From positions 372,001 through 436,000 of the forward strand of contig QJNS01000014.1 in NCBI GenBank assembly GCA_004154925.1: a stretch of DNA of 64,000 nt. Direction: 5' to 3'. The stretch comes from Monosporascus cannonballus (taxonomy: Eukaryota > Ascomycota > Sordariomycetes > Xylariales). The notes beneath the pieces were generated by a model, which did not search any database, was not told the DNA's origin, and saw only the letters and a list, made by a program, of their open reading frames with translations. The first letter of the stretch is position 1, and each line of letters begins with the position of its first letter. This document shows, one piece after another, positions 1 to 10,221 of the stretch. The position numbers and the translations under genes are program-made.

Positions 1-851
1 GTTAATGACATCGCTCATAGCAGTGTTCTGGAAGACGACGCGGGCGTACTCTCGCCACGGACGGCCGAGGTAATACGCACCCTTCGGCACGTTGTGACCC
101 GGTGCGGCTGCGACGTCGCATTTGTTAAAGACATAGAAGGAAGGATTGTTACCGTCCCGTCGGCCGTTGGCTGCAACTTCCGCGTTAGCGCCGAGTCCGT
201 AGCGAACATCAGGGACTACGAGGGAAACCCACCGGTGATATACCCGAGCGACTTCTGGACAACGCGGATATCGCACTTCTCGAACCAGGACGCGGCGTCC
301 TGCCCGAACACGAAGTCCGTGGCGCCCAGGATCATGGACCTGGCAAAGAGCTGGGTGCCCACGTTGCTCAGCACCGTGTCCTGGAACCCGGTGAACTGGC
401 AGGCGTAGTAGCCGCTGCTGGCGTAGGCGCTCAGCGCGACCGCCTGACTGCCCTCGCCGTACCCGTTCTCCACGTTGACGTTGTACAGCCTGAAGTTGTT
501 CGCCTTGACGCGCAGGGTCGCAGTCTCGTCGTTGGACAGCCCATCCTTCTGACTCCGGCTGCTGGTGATGGTCACTTGGTTCTTGGCATAGCTCGCCGTG
601 TCCGACGTGTAGCCGTAGATGGTGAGCCGGGCGGCGCGGCTGCTTACGAGCACCTGCTCCTTGTATGTGCCGGGGTTGATGAAGATGCACTGGTCCGCGG
701 CGTTGGTCTTCGACAGTGAATCCACGGCCGCTTGGATCGTGCGGAAGCCTCCGCCATTCTGTGCCACATTCAGACATCCCGCGGGGGGCGACGTTCGGCT
801 CGCAGCGGCGACCACTGTCGCAAGGGCAAGAAAAGAGAGGACTGACTTCAT
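1..851 (-). CDS. Pectin methylesterase (CE8), two exons, C-terminus beyond the left edge
   Basis: Secreted enzyme that removes methyl esters from pectin in plant cell walls. The start at 851 opens an N-terminal signal peptide (MKSVLSFLALATVVAAAS). The first exon is 851-233 and reaches the GYIT segment. An intron of 62 bp follows (232-171: donor GTGGGT, branch-like CTAAC, acceptor TTGCAG). The second exon, 170-1, continues in frame. CE8 hallmarks are visible: GFQDT (Q157, D158), the catalytic Asp in ATDFVFGQD (D179) and the catalytic Arg in LGRPW (R243, second exon). About 263 residues are present. Fungal CE8 enzymes are usually about 320-330 residues, so the last 60 or so lie outside the window. 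Identification is secure; exact pectin preference cannot be read from sequence. Confidence 0.95.
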
Positions 852-1974
852 GACGAGATAGCTGTGCGTATCAATTCCATTGACTGAGATGCAGCCCTAT
901 GAGATAATGGGAGGGGGACGCGCGAACGTTATATCTGCCCCAGTGACATTCAGGGCGTCCTGAATGTCATCTCTTGTGTAAGACGATTGGCGGATACCGA
1001 CGCACACCCTTTCCACGGGCTACTTCGGAATTTCGAATGAACAATTACCACATGCATACACCTCGCGGATTCTCCATCTGTCAATTGTGGATAAGCTGCG
1101 GGACGAGGAAGTCTCAAGTGGGCAATTCCGATTCTAGTTGGTGGAGAAATCAGCGGCACTTCAATGGCAGCTCTGGGGTAAACACAGGGATCATGTGCCA
1201 AGAGATGCGACGACTAGATTGCGTTCGTGTCCCTAGTTCTTATTAGGACTCCACACGATTGTGTTGAAACTGGATAGAGCTGAGACGCTGGAATGAAAGG
1301 GGAAGAAGGGCTGGCTAGGTGGATATTACAATAACGGGCTGCAGGCGACACAAGCAGACTTCGCGGCATGATCAGATATCACGAGGTTTTCTGCACCCAC
1401 AACGCCCACGGGATAGCAGTACTCTGGACACCCCTATACCTTGTCTTAATATGGTGGCTTGTCAACTATTGAACCTTCCGCCTACATTCTTAGCACCCCT
1501 AATTACCAATCGAACCCGCCGCAACCCGAGAGTTCCCGAGCAACTTCGTCAGCACTCATATGTGGTATTACCCTCAGGATTTAGATCCAAACACCTATGT
1601 AGCATCAAGCCATGAATGATCACCCTAGGCTAGTAGTACCTGGTTGTTCGATTCAGGCCAATCCTCGTTATAGAACAAAGAGCTTGAAAAAAAGAACAGG
1701 TCAATTTACTACTTTGTACCAGTACAGACCACCACCCCGGGAAAACAATATAATCGGTTGTTCTTTAACATGCCACCTCCATTTTCCGCTCTTAAAGGGG
1801 CGTGCTTCAGCTGTTGCCCTCATACGGTGCCCATCTAGCCCCCGAAACTCAGCCGCAAGGAAAGTAATAAGACGACTTATCCACATTCTCACCCCAGCTG
1901 GAGCTGCACAGACTCCCTGAGAATAGGTAAGCGGCCAATAGCGTTCTGCGTTGACGGACAAAAACCTTCCAGGC
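852..1974. other. Intergenic, promoter side of the pectinesterase
   Basis: No convincing coding region on either strand; the open frames here are short and uncharacteristic. It should hold the promoter of the leftward pectinesterase and that of the rightward Cys-rich gene (divergent pair), but I see no clear binding site. Confidence 0.5.
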
Positions 1975-2772
1975 ATGGATTTGATGCAGGAACGATGGGA
2001 TAATGACCCACCGGAGCCGTCGATTGGCGGTACTTCTGAAGGTCAACGGAATCTAGCAGCCACTAACGAAGCATTCAGAAACGAGATGAACCCTTCTGTG
2101 ATGCAAGGTCATGCCCTTTACAGCGGTCTGAACGAGCATGAAAATGTAGAGAGTTTGGTTCCTAATTCGCAGCCCAAATCAGGAGGCTATGGTACACGGA
2201 ACGTACCCGCGGGGAGGCGCGAGATATGGTCCTCGGGCCGCCCTCTGTGCGCGAAATGCGGCATCCGCGAACGCCATCGGACTCACCGCATCAGACGCAC
2301 GATATGCCTCGAGTGCTCGCGGGAAGCGGCCAACGCCCAGGCACGGGCTCGGAGGAGCAACAGAGTCGCCGAGCGGGTGGACGCCGGGCGATGCCTGCTC
2401 TGCAACGCGTCCAGGATGCCCGGTATACAGATGTGCGAAGCCCACCGGCAGGCCAAAGCCGCAAGAGCCCGGCGAGGCGCCGCGGCTAGGAAAGCCTCGG
2501 GCCGGCCGACGCCGTCTCAGACAAGCGTCGCGGACGCGAAGAAGAGGGGCGTCTGCACGACCTGCCATCGTCGGCCGCCGCAGGGGGAGGGCTATGCCAC
2601 CTGTCGAGTCTGCATAGCCTACATCGCGAATGCGCGGAAGGCTCGTCGGGACGCTAGTAAGAACGCTACTGTTCGGGGCGAGGCGATTAAGGACACGCCT
2701 GCTGTTAGGGATGCCAAGGGGTCCGCTTCTGATCCTATACTTCTTGAGGATTCTGAAGATTCTGCTTCCTGA
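1975..2772 (+). CDS. Cys-rich protein with three zinc-knuckle-like motifs
   Basis: Unrecognised 265-residue protein. The frame is open from 1951 but the first ATG is at 1975 (context AGGCATGG), giving MDLMQERWDND. The middle holds three successive Cys clusters: CAKC-x15-CLEC, CLLC-x10-CEAH and CTTC-x12-CRVC. Each is followed by a strongly basic, Ala/Arg-rich segment such as ANAQARARRSNRVAER. The tail is acidic (LLEDSEDS). The repeated CxxC..CxxC/H arrangement suggests three small zinc ribbons or knuckles and, with the basic stretches, nucleic-acid binding; this is inference. No signal peptide or membrane segment. No intron is needed. I cannot name a family. Confidence 0.7.
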   Translation: MDLMQERWDNDPPEPSIGGTSEGQRNLAATNEAFRNEMNPSVMQGHALYSGLNEHENVESLVPNSQPKSGGYGTRNVPAGRREIWSSGRPLCAKCGIRERHRTHRIRRTICLECSREAANAQARARRSNRVAERVDAGRCLLCNASRMPGIQMCEAHRQAKAARARRGAAARKASGRPTPSQTSVADAKKRGVCTTCHRRPPQGEGYATCRVCIAYIANARKARRDASKNATVRGEAIKDTPAVRDAKGSASDPILLEDSEDSAS

Positions 2773-3337
2773 CTCTGGAAAGGAAGTGGTAGCAAAAACA
2801 GGAGGAAAGATGATTAACTGACGATAAAATCAAATAATCAGTAGAGTATTGATATCAAATGATATTTTAGACAAGAGACGAGGAAGCAGAATACCCACAA
2901 TACTCTTGAAGAAATGCTGGGCTAGAGCAGCGAGGTGCAGCTTTGGCGGCTAGTGTCATCATCTCCCTACGTAGCGTGTTTTGTTATCAAATTAGCACTT
3001 CCATAATACACGATGGCGTTCGGGTGCGTCGCGGTCGTGTCGCGGTTATCGCCGGCGTGGAACCGGAGAATATGCCGGGTCAGCTGCCTCCGTGGGCGGG
3101 GTTGGGCTGCGGCAAAGCAAAAGCCAATCCAATCCAATCCGGCGCGGGGGCCGGCGGGCCAAGCGAAATTCGCTCCAGCCACTCCTACATGATGCCTGGG
3201 CATGGCGATGTGGTAAAAGATGCTATCTCGACCCCAAATACCACATCGCCTCGGCGCAGGATAATTATGTAACCGCTGCATGGTTGTCCATCTGACGCTT
3301 GAGATATTCACTAAACGGGAACAGAGAGATCCCCGCT

Positions 3338-3339
<2 letters not shown>
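2773..3339. other. Intergenic, nothing recognised
   Basis: No supportable gene. A small run of CCAAT pentamers lies near 3122-3139. The stretch ends at the poly-G tract. Confidence 0.5.
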
Positions 3340-3394
<55 letters not shown>

Positions 3395-3424
3395 AGGNNN
3401 NNNCCCCCCCCCCCCCCCCCCCCC
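3340..3424. other. Assembly gap flanked by poly-G and poly-C
   Basis: 54 consecutive G (3340-3393), then TAGG, six N (3398-3403) and 21 C (3404-3424). Both sides read as G when read into the gap, which is what two contig ends with poly-G read artefacts joined by a token gap would look like. True sequence and true length here are unknown. Poly-glycine and poly-proline frames through it are not genes. Confidence 0.95.
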
Positions 3425-3449
3425 GTCGGCGCGTTCACGTGCCGCGGCC

Positions 3450-4499
3450 ATGGCTCCAGAGGCAAGCGGATCCGGGGTCGGCCCCTCGGCTGGCCGGGGC
3501 AGAAGGGCGCCCGAGACGAAATACCAGAAGAGGCTCGCCGCATTCCTCGGCAAGGATGCGGACTCCATCAGGGCGGACGACGCGCTGACGACGGCCGACG
3601 TGCCGCGGCAGTTCCTCAGGGACGTGTACATGGTGGGCCAGGTGCCGCTGACGGCGCTGCGGGCGGACCCGCGGATCTCGTACGCGCTGTACGTGCCGGA
3701 GGCGCACTACGACCCGGACGCCTCCCCCGCCGGGGGAAAGCGGCAGCCGCTGCTCGTCGACATCCACGGCTCGACGCGCGTCTTCAGCAGCGTGTACACG
3801 ACCCTGAAGACGTTCGCGCAGGAGCCCGCGCACCCCTGCGCCGTGCTCGCGCCCCTGTTCCCCGCCGGGATGGAGGGCCCGCACGACGTCGACTCGTACA
3901 AGGTGCTGCGGTCCCCGACGTCGCGCTCGGACCTCGCGCTGCTGGCCGTGCTCGAGGAGGTCGCGCACCGCTGGCCCGGGATCGACACCGACAGGATCTA
4001 CATGACGGGGTTCTCGGGAGGGGGCCAGTTCGCCCTGCGGTTTTTATACCTGTACCCCGAGAGGCTGGCGGCCGTCAGCGTCGGCGCGCCGGGCCGCGTG
4101 ACGCAGCTCGACGACGCGCTGGCCTGGCCGCGCGGCGTGGCGGACGTGGCGCAGCTGTTCGACGGCGTCGAGGTGAGGCGGGATTCGATCGCGAAGGTCC
4201 CCATCCAGCTCGTGGTCGGCGGGGATGACACGAAGACGCACGGCAGCCCGGGTTTCTGGGAGTGGATGGCGGAGATGAAGGAGAGGAAGAAAGGGACGGG
4301 CGGTGAAGGCGGCGGCGGGACGGACCTGCCACCCATGGAGAGGGGCAGGCTCGAGACGCTGAGGGAGTTGCAGGTCGCGTGGAAGGCGGACGGCATCGAA
4401 GCCCGGCTTGATGTCGTCCCTGGCGTAGCGCATAATATGGCCGGAGTCCGGGAGACGGTCTTGGATTTCATGCGGCCCTTGATACGGGGGAATCATTGA
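3450..4499 (+). CDS. Alpha/beta hydrolase, esterase or depolymerase-like
   Basis: 349-residue single-exon protein of the alpha/beta-hydrolase superfamily. Visible parts: LLVDIHGS (residues 101-108, oxyanion-type HG), the nucleophile elbow GFSGGG (Ser189), a GGDD motif (257-260) as candidate acid, and PGVAHNM with His328 as the likely catalytic base. The layout resembles PHB-depolymerase/feruloyl-esterase-like and peptidase-like hydrolases, but substrate cannot be assigned. No signal peptide, so probably intracellular. A low-complexity insert (GTGGEGGGG) sits near residue 282. Start chosen at GCCATGG (3450), only 25 bp after the poly-C end of the assembly gap; an upstream exon or the whole promoter may be missing. 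Codon use is GC-rich, unlike the flanking intergenic DNA. Confidence 0.85.
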   Translation: MAPEASGSGVGPSAGRGRRAPETKYQKRLAAFLGKDADSIRADDALTTADVPRQFLRDVYMVGQVPLTALRADPRISYALYVPEAHYDPDASPAGGKRQPLLVDIHGSTRVFSSVYTTLKTFAQEPAHPCAVLAPLFPAGMEGPHDVDSYKVLRSPTSRSDLALLAVLEEVAHRWPGIDTDRIYMTGFSGGGQFALRFLYLYPERLAAVSVGAPGRVTQLDDALAWPRGVADVAQLFDGVEVRRDSIAKVPIQLVVGGDDTKTHGSPGFWEWMAEMKERKKGTGGEGGGGTDLPPMERGRLETLRELQVAWKADGIEARLDVVPGVAHNMAGVRETVLDFMRPLIRGNH

Positions 4500-4991
4500 G
4501 GACGAAACTCGCGTTTTAAGGCGTGGTAGGCTTTTTGGCTACCTTTGTAATCATTGACATGATCACTCAGTTACTATAGGGAGAGCATATCGAGGAGTAT
4601 TTCTGCAACAGTTTGACTCATTCTCGGCGTACTCTTGAGTCCGTGTGGTTTCATCATGCGATATTACGCCGATGGCATTTTGAAAGGGTATCTATCTCTA
4701 GTTTTCGTTTCTTCTTACCCAAGCATGGAATATTGCAGGCTACGCGAAGGACTGGTAGTCGAAGTGGAAATGGCATAGGGACTCTTATGAGGTGTAGCGG
4801 GAGCACGCGGTGACCGCAACAGGTTGACTAAGCCCCGAAATCAGCCCGGAGATGTTAGATTGTGGTATGTACAAGAAAGTATATCAAATATTTACAAGGC
4901 CTAGCCATGGCCGTGGTCTGGAGTTTTTTGTGGCCCTCCCGAGGGCAACACAGTCGAGCAGAACATCCTATCCTAAGGTTGATGGCGAGTG
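4500..4991. other. Intergenic, convergent 3' ends
   Basis: Lies between the stop of the hydrolase (+) and the stop of the LPMO (-). It should contain both 3' untranslated regions; no gene or repeat recognised. Confidence 0.5.
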
Positions 4992-5885
4992 TCAGAACTG
5001 TCCCATATCCCGCTCCTGCTGCCGTCGAGCTATCGAAGCGGCTGTAGTCGTAGTTATTGGTATTATTTGGGCCAAAGTTGGCGAATCATCAACATCGACC
5101 GGCGTGCCTGTGGCTGTTGGCACTGGGTGGCTCAACGTTGCTGTATGTGCGCCCGAGATGACCGGTGGGCCCGGGATTCTATACGAAAAGACACCCTTGT
5201 AGATATCCAGATGCATGCTTTCGTCGTTGGGGTTATACAGAGCTTGCGCAGGAACGCCGGCGGGTAAGTCTGTCCCGGTACCCGTGATCTGGAGATTGAC
5301 GCATTGTGGGTAGTTCTGGGCGCCTGTTTCGTTGGACGCATTATGTAGGGCGATTATCTCGGTACGCAGAACATAAAAGCCCGGCTGGATCCGTTCAGGG
5401 ATCTGGACCATCCAGGAATTATTATTCGCGATCAACTCATCCGAAGCCCACAAGCCTGGGGCGTTTGAGCCGTCCAGGAGACCGAGTTCATTGATCTTGA
5501 AGAACTCCAAGGCCCGCTTGTCGACGGTCTCGCATGACTCCCCGCAAGAAGCGAGGTAATCCATTACGGGACCCTTATGATTTTCCGGCCAGCCATTCCA
5601 CTGCAAATGGACCGTGTCGCCTGCTTCTACGACTGCATGGACGAGAGCGTTCTTAGCGCCTCTGTGACAGATTATCTCCTCCGTTTGGTATCCAGACTGG
5701 TTCACATAGCCGTGGTCGAAGGCCGTGGTGGACCAGCCTATGGCCGAAGCAGTATTTTCGGGGTCAGTCGGCCGCCAGCCATCATAAGCGGCCCCTCCAA
5801 TGTTGATGTTGCTCACGAAGCTGTGCGCTGATGCTGTAAGACCGCCCGCCAGGGCAGCTACAACACTGTATTCGAAAGAGCGCAT
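4992..5885 (-). CDS. AA9 lytic polysaccharide monooxygenase (former GH61), secreted
   Basis: 297-residue single-exon secreted copper enzyme that oxidatively cleaves cellulose or related glucans. The signal peptide (residues 1-20) ends in ASA, and the next residue is His21, as required for the copper histidine brace. The second brace His is H103 in ENHKGPVMDYL, and the axial Tyr is Y192 in AQNYPQC. His181 and Gln190 fit the second-sphere positions known in AA9. Cys73 and Cys195 fit the conserved disulfide. After the catalytic domain (about residue 235) there is a Pro/Thr/Ser-containing tail ending in ITTTTAASIARRQ, and no carbohydrate-binding module. Family assignment is secure; regioselectivity (C1 or C4) is not. 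Confidence 0.95.
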   Translation of the reverse strand: MRSFEYSVVAALAGGLTASAHSFVSNINIGGAAYDGWRPTDPENTASAIGWSTTAFDHGYVNQSGYQTEEIICHRGAKNALVHAVVEAGDTVHLQWNGWPENHKGPVMDYLASCGESCETVDKRALEFFKINELGLLDGSNAPGLWASDELIANNNSWMVQIPERIQPGFYVLRTEIIALHNASNETGAQNYPQCVNLQITGTGTDLPAGVPAQALYNPNDESMHLDIYKGVFSYRIPGPPVISGAHTATLSHPVPTATGTPVDVDDSPTLAQIIPITTTTAASIARRQQERDMGQF

Positions 5886-7151
5886 CGCGGCTGGGTTATG
5901 CGAGGAGGAAAATAAGTGCGCCCAGCACCTAAGGAGTAACGACTGCCTGGGACCCTTAGGCTGATCGAAGGGGACAAGAAAGACAGTGAATGATGGAATG
6001 GGAAAGTAGGACCATCAGACGAAGGGAGTGCATTCCGTGGAAATGTAATGGAATCCAACTTACGCCAATTTATCTATTTTGCCTAAAATACTCGTCGGCT
6101 TCTTGACCGACAGGGTTGCGGTGGGCCATCTCACCCCTACTATGGACTGAATGCCGATCAATATCAGTATAGGAGGCATTCTTGGCATTTTACCAGGGAA
6201 GGTCGAACCATCGAGGGCCGAGGCTAGCCCCAGTCCGCAAAAGCGAAGGGGGTTGGTGTCGGACGGGCAGAGGGTGTTCAGCCGATTGTGCCCTGGGCTA
6301 CGAACAGACGACCGCCAACAATTGTATGCATTCTGGCCGACTAAGATCTATGCCATCTGCTCCTATGTGGTCGCACTCTAGTCGTGGCCCATCAATCACG
6401 GGGACAGAAGGGAAAGTGCACTTGAAGCAGAGCGTGCAGCGGGTCGGGCGTCTTCTCCATCGTACTTTGAGGCGGTAGAGTTGCTGCGGAAACCAAGTGG
6501 GGAAAAAACGGACATCAGGCGAAAGGAATAGATTGACAAGATGCGGCCTTAATATATCTGAGGGTCAGGGACTTGCTTGGAATTGATGATCTCGGAGTGG
6601 AACTCCGTTGGATACGGCTTGGGTACCTAAAAGATCAACAACACAGGTGGAGTTACCCCGGCAGCTGTGGCGCTTGTGGAATCCGGGGACTCGGGACTCG
6701 GGTTGAGGCTTGAGGCTTGAGTTCTAGGGGAAGGTGGCTAGTTCTGTGGCTTGACTTCAGACGTCATTAACCGACCAGTTGTTTATGTGGAAAGCGCAAG
6801 TCGCGTCAGCCTTACCACTGCATCGATGTCGCGACTAACTTTCTTGCTTGCTAATCGAGAAAGTAAAAATATCAAAAGCAACCAAAGACCATCATCGATT
6901 CGTATCGAACCTTACGTCATTCGAGTAGATCCCCGCGTTTTACGCGTCACTGCTCTGATCTTTTCCGTTACTCGTACCTACATACCTCCTCCTCCCCGTC
7001 CAAGACTTGCATGGGCATTACATTACTACATCCGGTTCTCGACGGGAGTGTCTAACTTGAAGGGTCAATCGCATCCACACATTTTGATACACTACGCAAC
7101 CCACTGGCACGGCACGGCACGGCACGTCTCGTCTATCTGACCCAGCCCAAC
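5886..7151. promoter_or_regulatory. Divergent intergenic region between LPMO and DUF7726-like gene
   Basis: Holds the promoters of two diverging genes. Two CRE/ATF-type sites can be seen: GACGTCA at 6760-6766 and TTACGTCA at 6912-6919, about 390 and 240 bp upstream of the rightward ATG. A short imperfect repeat (GGACTC and TTGAGGC units) lies at 6685-6721. A GGCAC pentamer is repeated four times at 7106-7125, just before the ATG at 7152, probably in the 5' UTR. Site function is not shown by sequence alone. Confidence 0.35.
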
Positions 7152-8275
7152 ATGTCATACAACGGTAATCCCCAAGGACTACCCATGGGTGTTCCGAGAA
7201 GCTGGACACCCATACCTCCTCCGCCCGATTACAACTCTCTAGTCGCGAGGGTAGGTCCCCCAAGTTATTACATGCAATAAGTTACATGCAATAGGCGAGC
7301 ATCCCTACCTGTGGAGCAAATAGCTGATGTCTTCCACAGTGCACGCCTCAGGGAGGGGATCTGGGTGCTCAGTCAATATACCCACCTGTACCTCAGCCGG
7401 TACATCAGCTGGTACCTCAGTATCAAACCATGCCCGCACCTCAGCCCCAGCCGGCCGCCCCCAGCAACGCCTCATCCCGGAAGCGCAAGTCGGATGCCGT
7501 CGTGGTTGAGCAGCCCGAGAACATCCCCGACATCAGCGATGATGACCCCCGCCTGTACCACGTCGACCAGAGCTGCCAGCAGATCCGCCGCAAGATCCGC
7601 GACTTCATCGACGGCGGCAACATGAAGGTGAAGGAGTTCCAGGAGGCCATCGGCGTGTCGGCCCGCAGCTACCAGAACTTCATGTCCATGAGCGGCACCG
7701 ACAAGGGCGTCAACTGCGACACGTACCCGGCCGCCTTCCGGTTCTTCAAGAAGCGCGAGCTGCAGGGCCTCAAGGCGGCGCCGCCCAAGAAGACCAAGAC
7801 GGCCCGCAGCGAGGAGAAGAAGAAGCCCTCGTCCCTCGACACGGGCGACATCCGCCTCGAGGGCGAGGACCAGCAGGTCGTCCCCGTCTACGACACGTGC
7901 GACGAGGTGCGCAAGAAGATCCGCGCCTTCCTCAAGAAGGCCGACGTCACCCAGGCCGCCTTCTGCCGCGCCATCGGCGAGAGCTTCCCCGAGAAGCGCA
8001 GCATCCAGTCGCGCCAGCTGTCCACCTTCCTCGGCCGCAAGGGTCCCACGGCCGGCAACACGAGCTCCGTCTTCTACGGCTCCTACGTCTTCTTCGAGAA
8101 GCTGCGCATCAAGGAGGGCAAGCCCAAGACCCAGTTCCGCCTCGAGATGGAGAAGATCCACCCCAACGGCATGGACGTCACGAACCAGATCGACGGCGGC
8201 TGGGTCACCATGCACAAGGACGAGCGCATGGTCCAGGACAAGTACGGCAGGATCGACTTCGTTAGAGTGGGCTAG
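7152..8275 (+). CDS. Protein with duplicated DUF7726-like domain, two exons
   Basis: Predicted 344 residues. The first exon (7152-7250) starts at AACATGT and encodes a short N-terminus with WTPIPPPPDY. An 89-bp intron (7251-7339, GTAGGT..CCACAG, branch-like GCTGAT) is in phase 0. The second exon (7340-8275) opens with CTPQGGDLGAQ and a Pro/Gln-rich stretch that reads on into MPAPQPQ, so the ATG at 7430 is probably internal. Two similar segments, each about 65-70 residues, follow: one has CQQIRRKIRDFI..EFQEAIGVS, the other CDEVRRKIRAFL-like (observed CDEVRKKIRAFL) with AFCRAIGES. This is the fungal DUF7726 type as I recall it, probably helix-turn-helix-like. Basic linkers (SRKRKS, PPKKTKTAR) suggest nuclear location. 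Function unknown. Confidence 0.85.
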
Positions 8276-8400
8276 ATCTCGTCTCGCTGGCTGATTTTTT
8301 TTCTTTTTCTTCGCGGAGTTGGTCGTGTGTATCATATTCGGCTGGTTTGCTTTGTAGGTCTTCTTTGCTTTTTATACGGTGGCGAATGTAAAACTAGAAT

Positions 8401-8426
8401 CCCCCCCCGGGGGGGGGGGGGAGGGG
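8401..8426. repeat. C8/G13 homopolymer junction
   Basis: Eight C run straight into thirteen G, then AGGGG, 125 bp after the stop of the DUF7726-like gene. Self-complementary and hard to sequence; could be genuine or a small relative of the 3340-3424 artefact. Confidence 0.7.
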
Positions 8427-9264
8427 TTGCCTTTTACTGACCTCCCGGACTCAACTGGCTGTATGGAGGATGGAAAACGGTTGTTGCTAGCCAGCCACAT
8501 ACTGCCCCTTCGGTAGCAGTTCCGTAATGGTTTTTTTCGCCAGAGTTTGAGAGAAATGGACTTGTTATAACCTTAAGCCTTACCTATATACCTATATCCA
8601 CCTCAGCCTAGTGTTTCTTAACGTGTAACTGTCAGGCCACTATCATTACCGATCAACCCACTGTTGTATGAAGCACTACTCCTAACTCCACAGTTCAGGG
8701 TTTTCGAAGCGCATGTCTAAGCATCTTCATCTTCATCCTCACCTCCGATATCAACGGGGACTCTCAAACACGACATTCCCGCTATTTAGTGCGTCGAAGG
8801 AGGGAGAGAGAGGCCACAGTGCTAAAACCTGGTCACTCTACATCGGCCAAACAGTCGGCCTTTGGACAGCAATTAGCAGCTTAACACAACATGGCGTTGG
8901 CGCGGGTTGCGGGTTTGGCAATGTTGACCCCACAAATCATGGCTCGGTCAATTCCACGGGCAAACGAAAGAGATACCGGCGCCGTCTACGAGGCCATACA
9001 AATGCCCGTCGTCCTGTCGAACAATACCCCTGGAGCCGTTGCGGCCAGCTGCGGTGCTAATGCCCCAGTTTTACAGTTAGAGGGAGGGTGTATATACCGA
9101 CACGACTCCGGCGAATCAGTTCGGTTCGGTCTGAGGCTGTCTCCAGATTACCCCCTCCACTTCAGACCCCTCCGAACATCGCTTACCACGGCACTCAAGT
9201 AACCCCCGGACGGGCGCGAGCCCGGACGAACAGTTCTAGGAACGCGTCTGAATGGCTTCCTTAC
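8427..9264. other. Intergenic, no gene recognised
   Basis: Contains only short uncharacteristic open frames. The right part may be further decayed sequence of the retroelement scrap that follows, but I cannot show homology. Confidence 0.4.
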
Positions 9265-9580
9265 CTATCTCGGGAAGAAGATGCCGTCCGCTACCTTGAC
9301 AAGGTTCTTAGCTGCCTCGCGAAAACAGGTCCGGCTCTATCGCCTACAAGATCGTCCTGTGATTTCTCGATCGGCCTCCCCGGCCTTAAGGTCGACGGGT
9401 CCGGAATCTCAGTCGCCCAGGACAGGACGGGCGTGATCGGCAAGCTTAAGCTCCCTACGTCACTTAACAACCTCGAAACATGGCTCGGCATGATGACATG
9501 ACTACAGAAATATATCCCCTGGCACCGACAGAAAACAGAACCTTCTCCGGAAGCGAAAGACCGACATGGTGGTGGCGACT
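9265..9580 (+). pseudogene. Gypsy-type reverse transcriptase fragment
   Basis: The frame through 9272-9501 reads RYLDKVLSCLAKTG, then KVDGSGISVAQDRTG, then LPTSLNNLETWLGMMT. This matches the late RT region of fungal Gypsy elements, where a GQxVDxxG segment is followed by FPxTLxxLExYLGLTG. The frame stops at a TGA (9499-9501) exactly where family members have Trp or Tyr, then goes on as LQKYIPW in the same frame. The TGA is a likely RIP product of TGG. No LTR or other part is recognisable nearby, so this is an isolated, old relic inside the gene-bearing region. Confidence 0.7.
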
Positions 9581-10221
9581 GGACGACAAACCGGAAGATG
9601 CTACCACTTTGTGAGGCGAAACATAAACAGCGAAGATGCGGGTCCACAGATATGCGTGCGTAGGCTGGGCTATTCCCGAAACCCATCAGGCCGACAGCCG
9701 AGGCGCCTGTGTCACTGCAGACTGATCGCCGTCCTTGTGCTATCAACGCTGAGGAAGAGATGAGGTGTTAGAGATGGCTTTAAATGCGCTTCGTCTAGAG
9801 CTCTATCGCCCGTCAACCCGCCGGTCGTGTTTACGCGCAGTTAATCATCACATTCCCAGAGTTGATTTCTAGCTGCCAGCTAAATCGTTTTTCTGCATCT
9901 TATACTCTGTCTCCTTTTCGATTATATTCCCTTGCCCGTTCTCATCAAATCCGTCTCTAGTTTGCGTCCCTGAATAAACAATCTGCCATCTTGCGATCTG
10001 GCTGATAACCTGACCGTCCAACTTTATTGCAAGACCCTTCGCCTGCTCTAAGCCACTGTACCATCAATAATACGGAGTATGCCTCTTGATTATTAATGCT
10101 GAGCCTTTGACACTTTACACTTCAGCACGTCTGTCTTCTGAGCCACCCCCACAATTCTTTCTACAGCCCTGGGATATCGGTTAAGACCTCTGTGACCCTT
10201 CTTATGCGAAAGCCCTCATCT
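9581..10221. other. Intergenic, nothing recognised
   Basis: No gene, repeat or RNA gene that I can support. Confidence 0.45.

Noticed and set aside
3299..4228. Long plus-strand frame beginning with poly-glycine
   Set aside because: It crosses the G54/N6/C21 artefact and runs out of frame with the clear alpha/beta hydrolase; the Arg/Ala-rich translation is a shadow of GC-rich codons.
7472..8335. 287-codon minus-strand frame opposite the DUF7726-like gene
   Set aside because: Leu/Ala/Asp/Val-rich shadow of a high-GC3 gene; the plus strand has a duplicated domain and a good intron.
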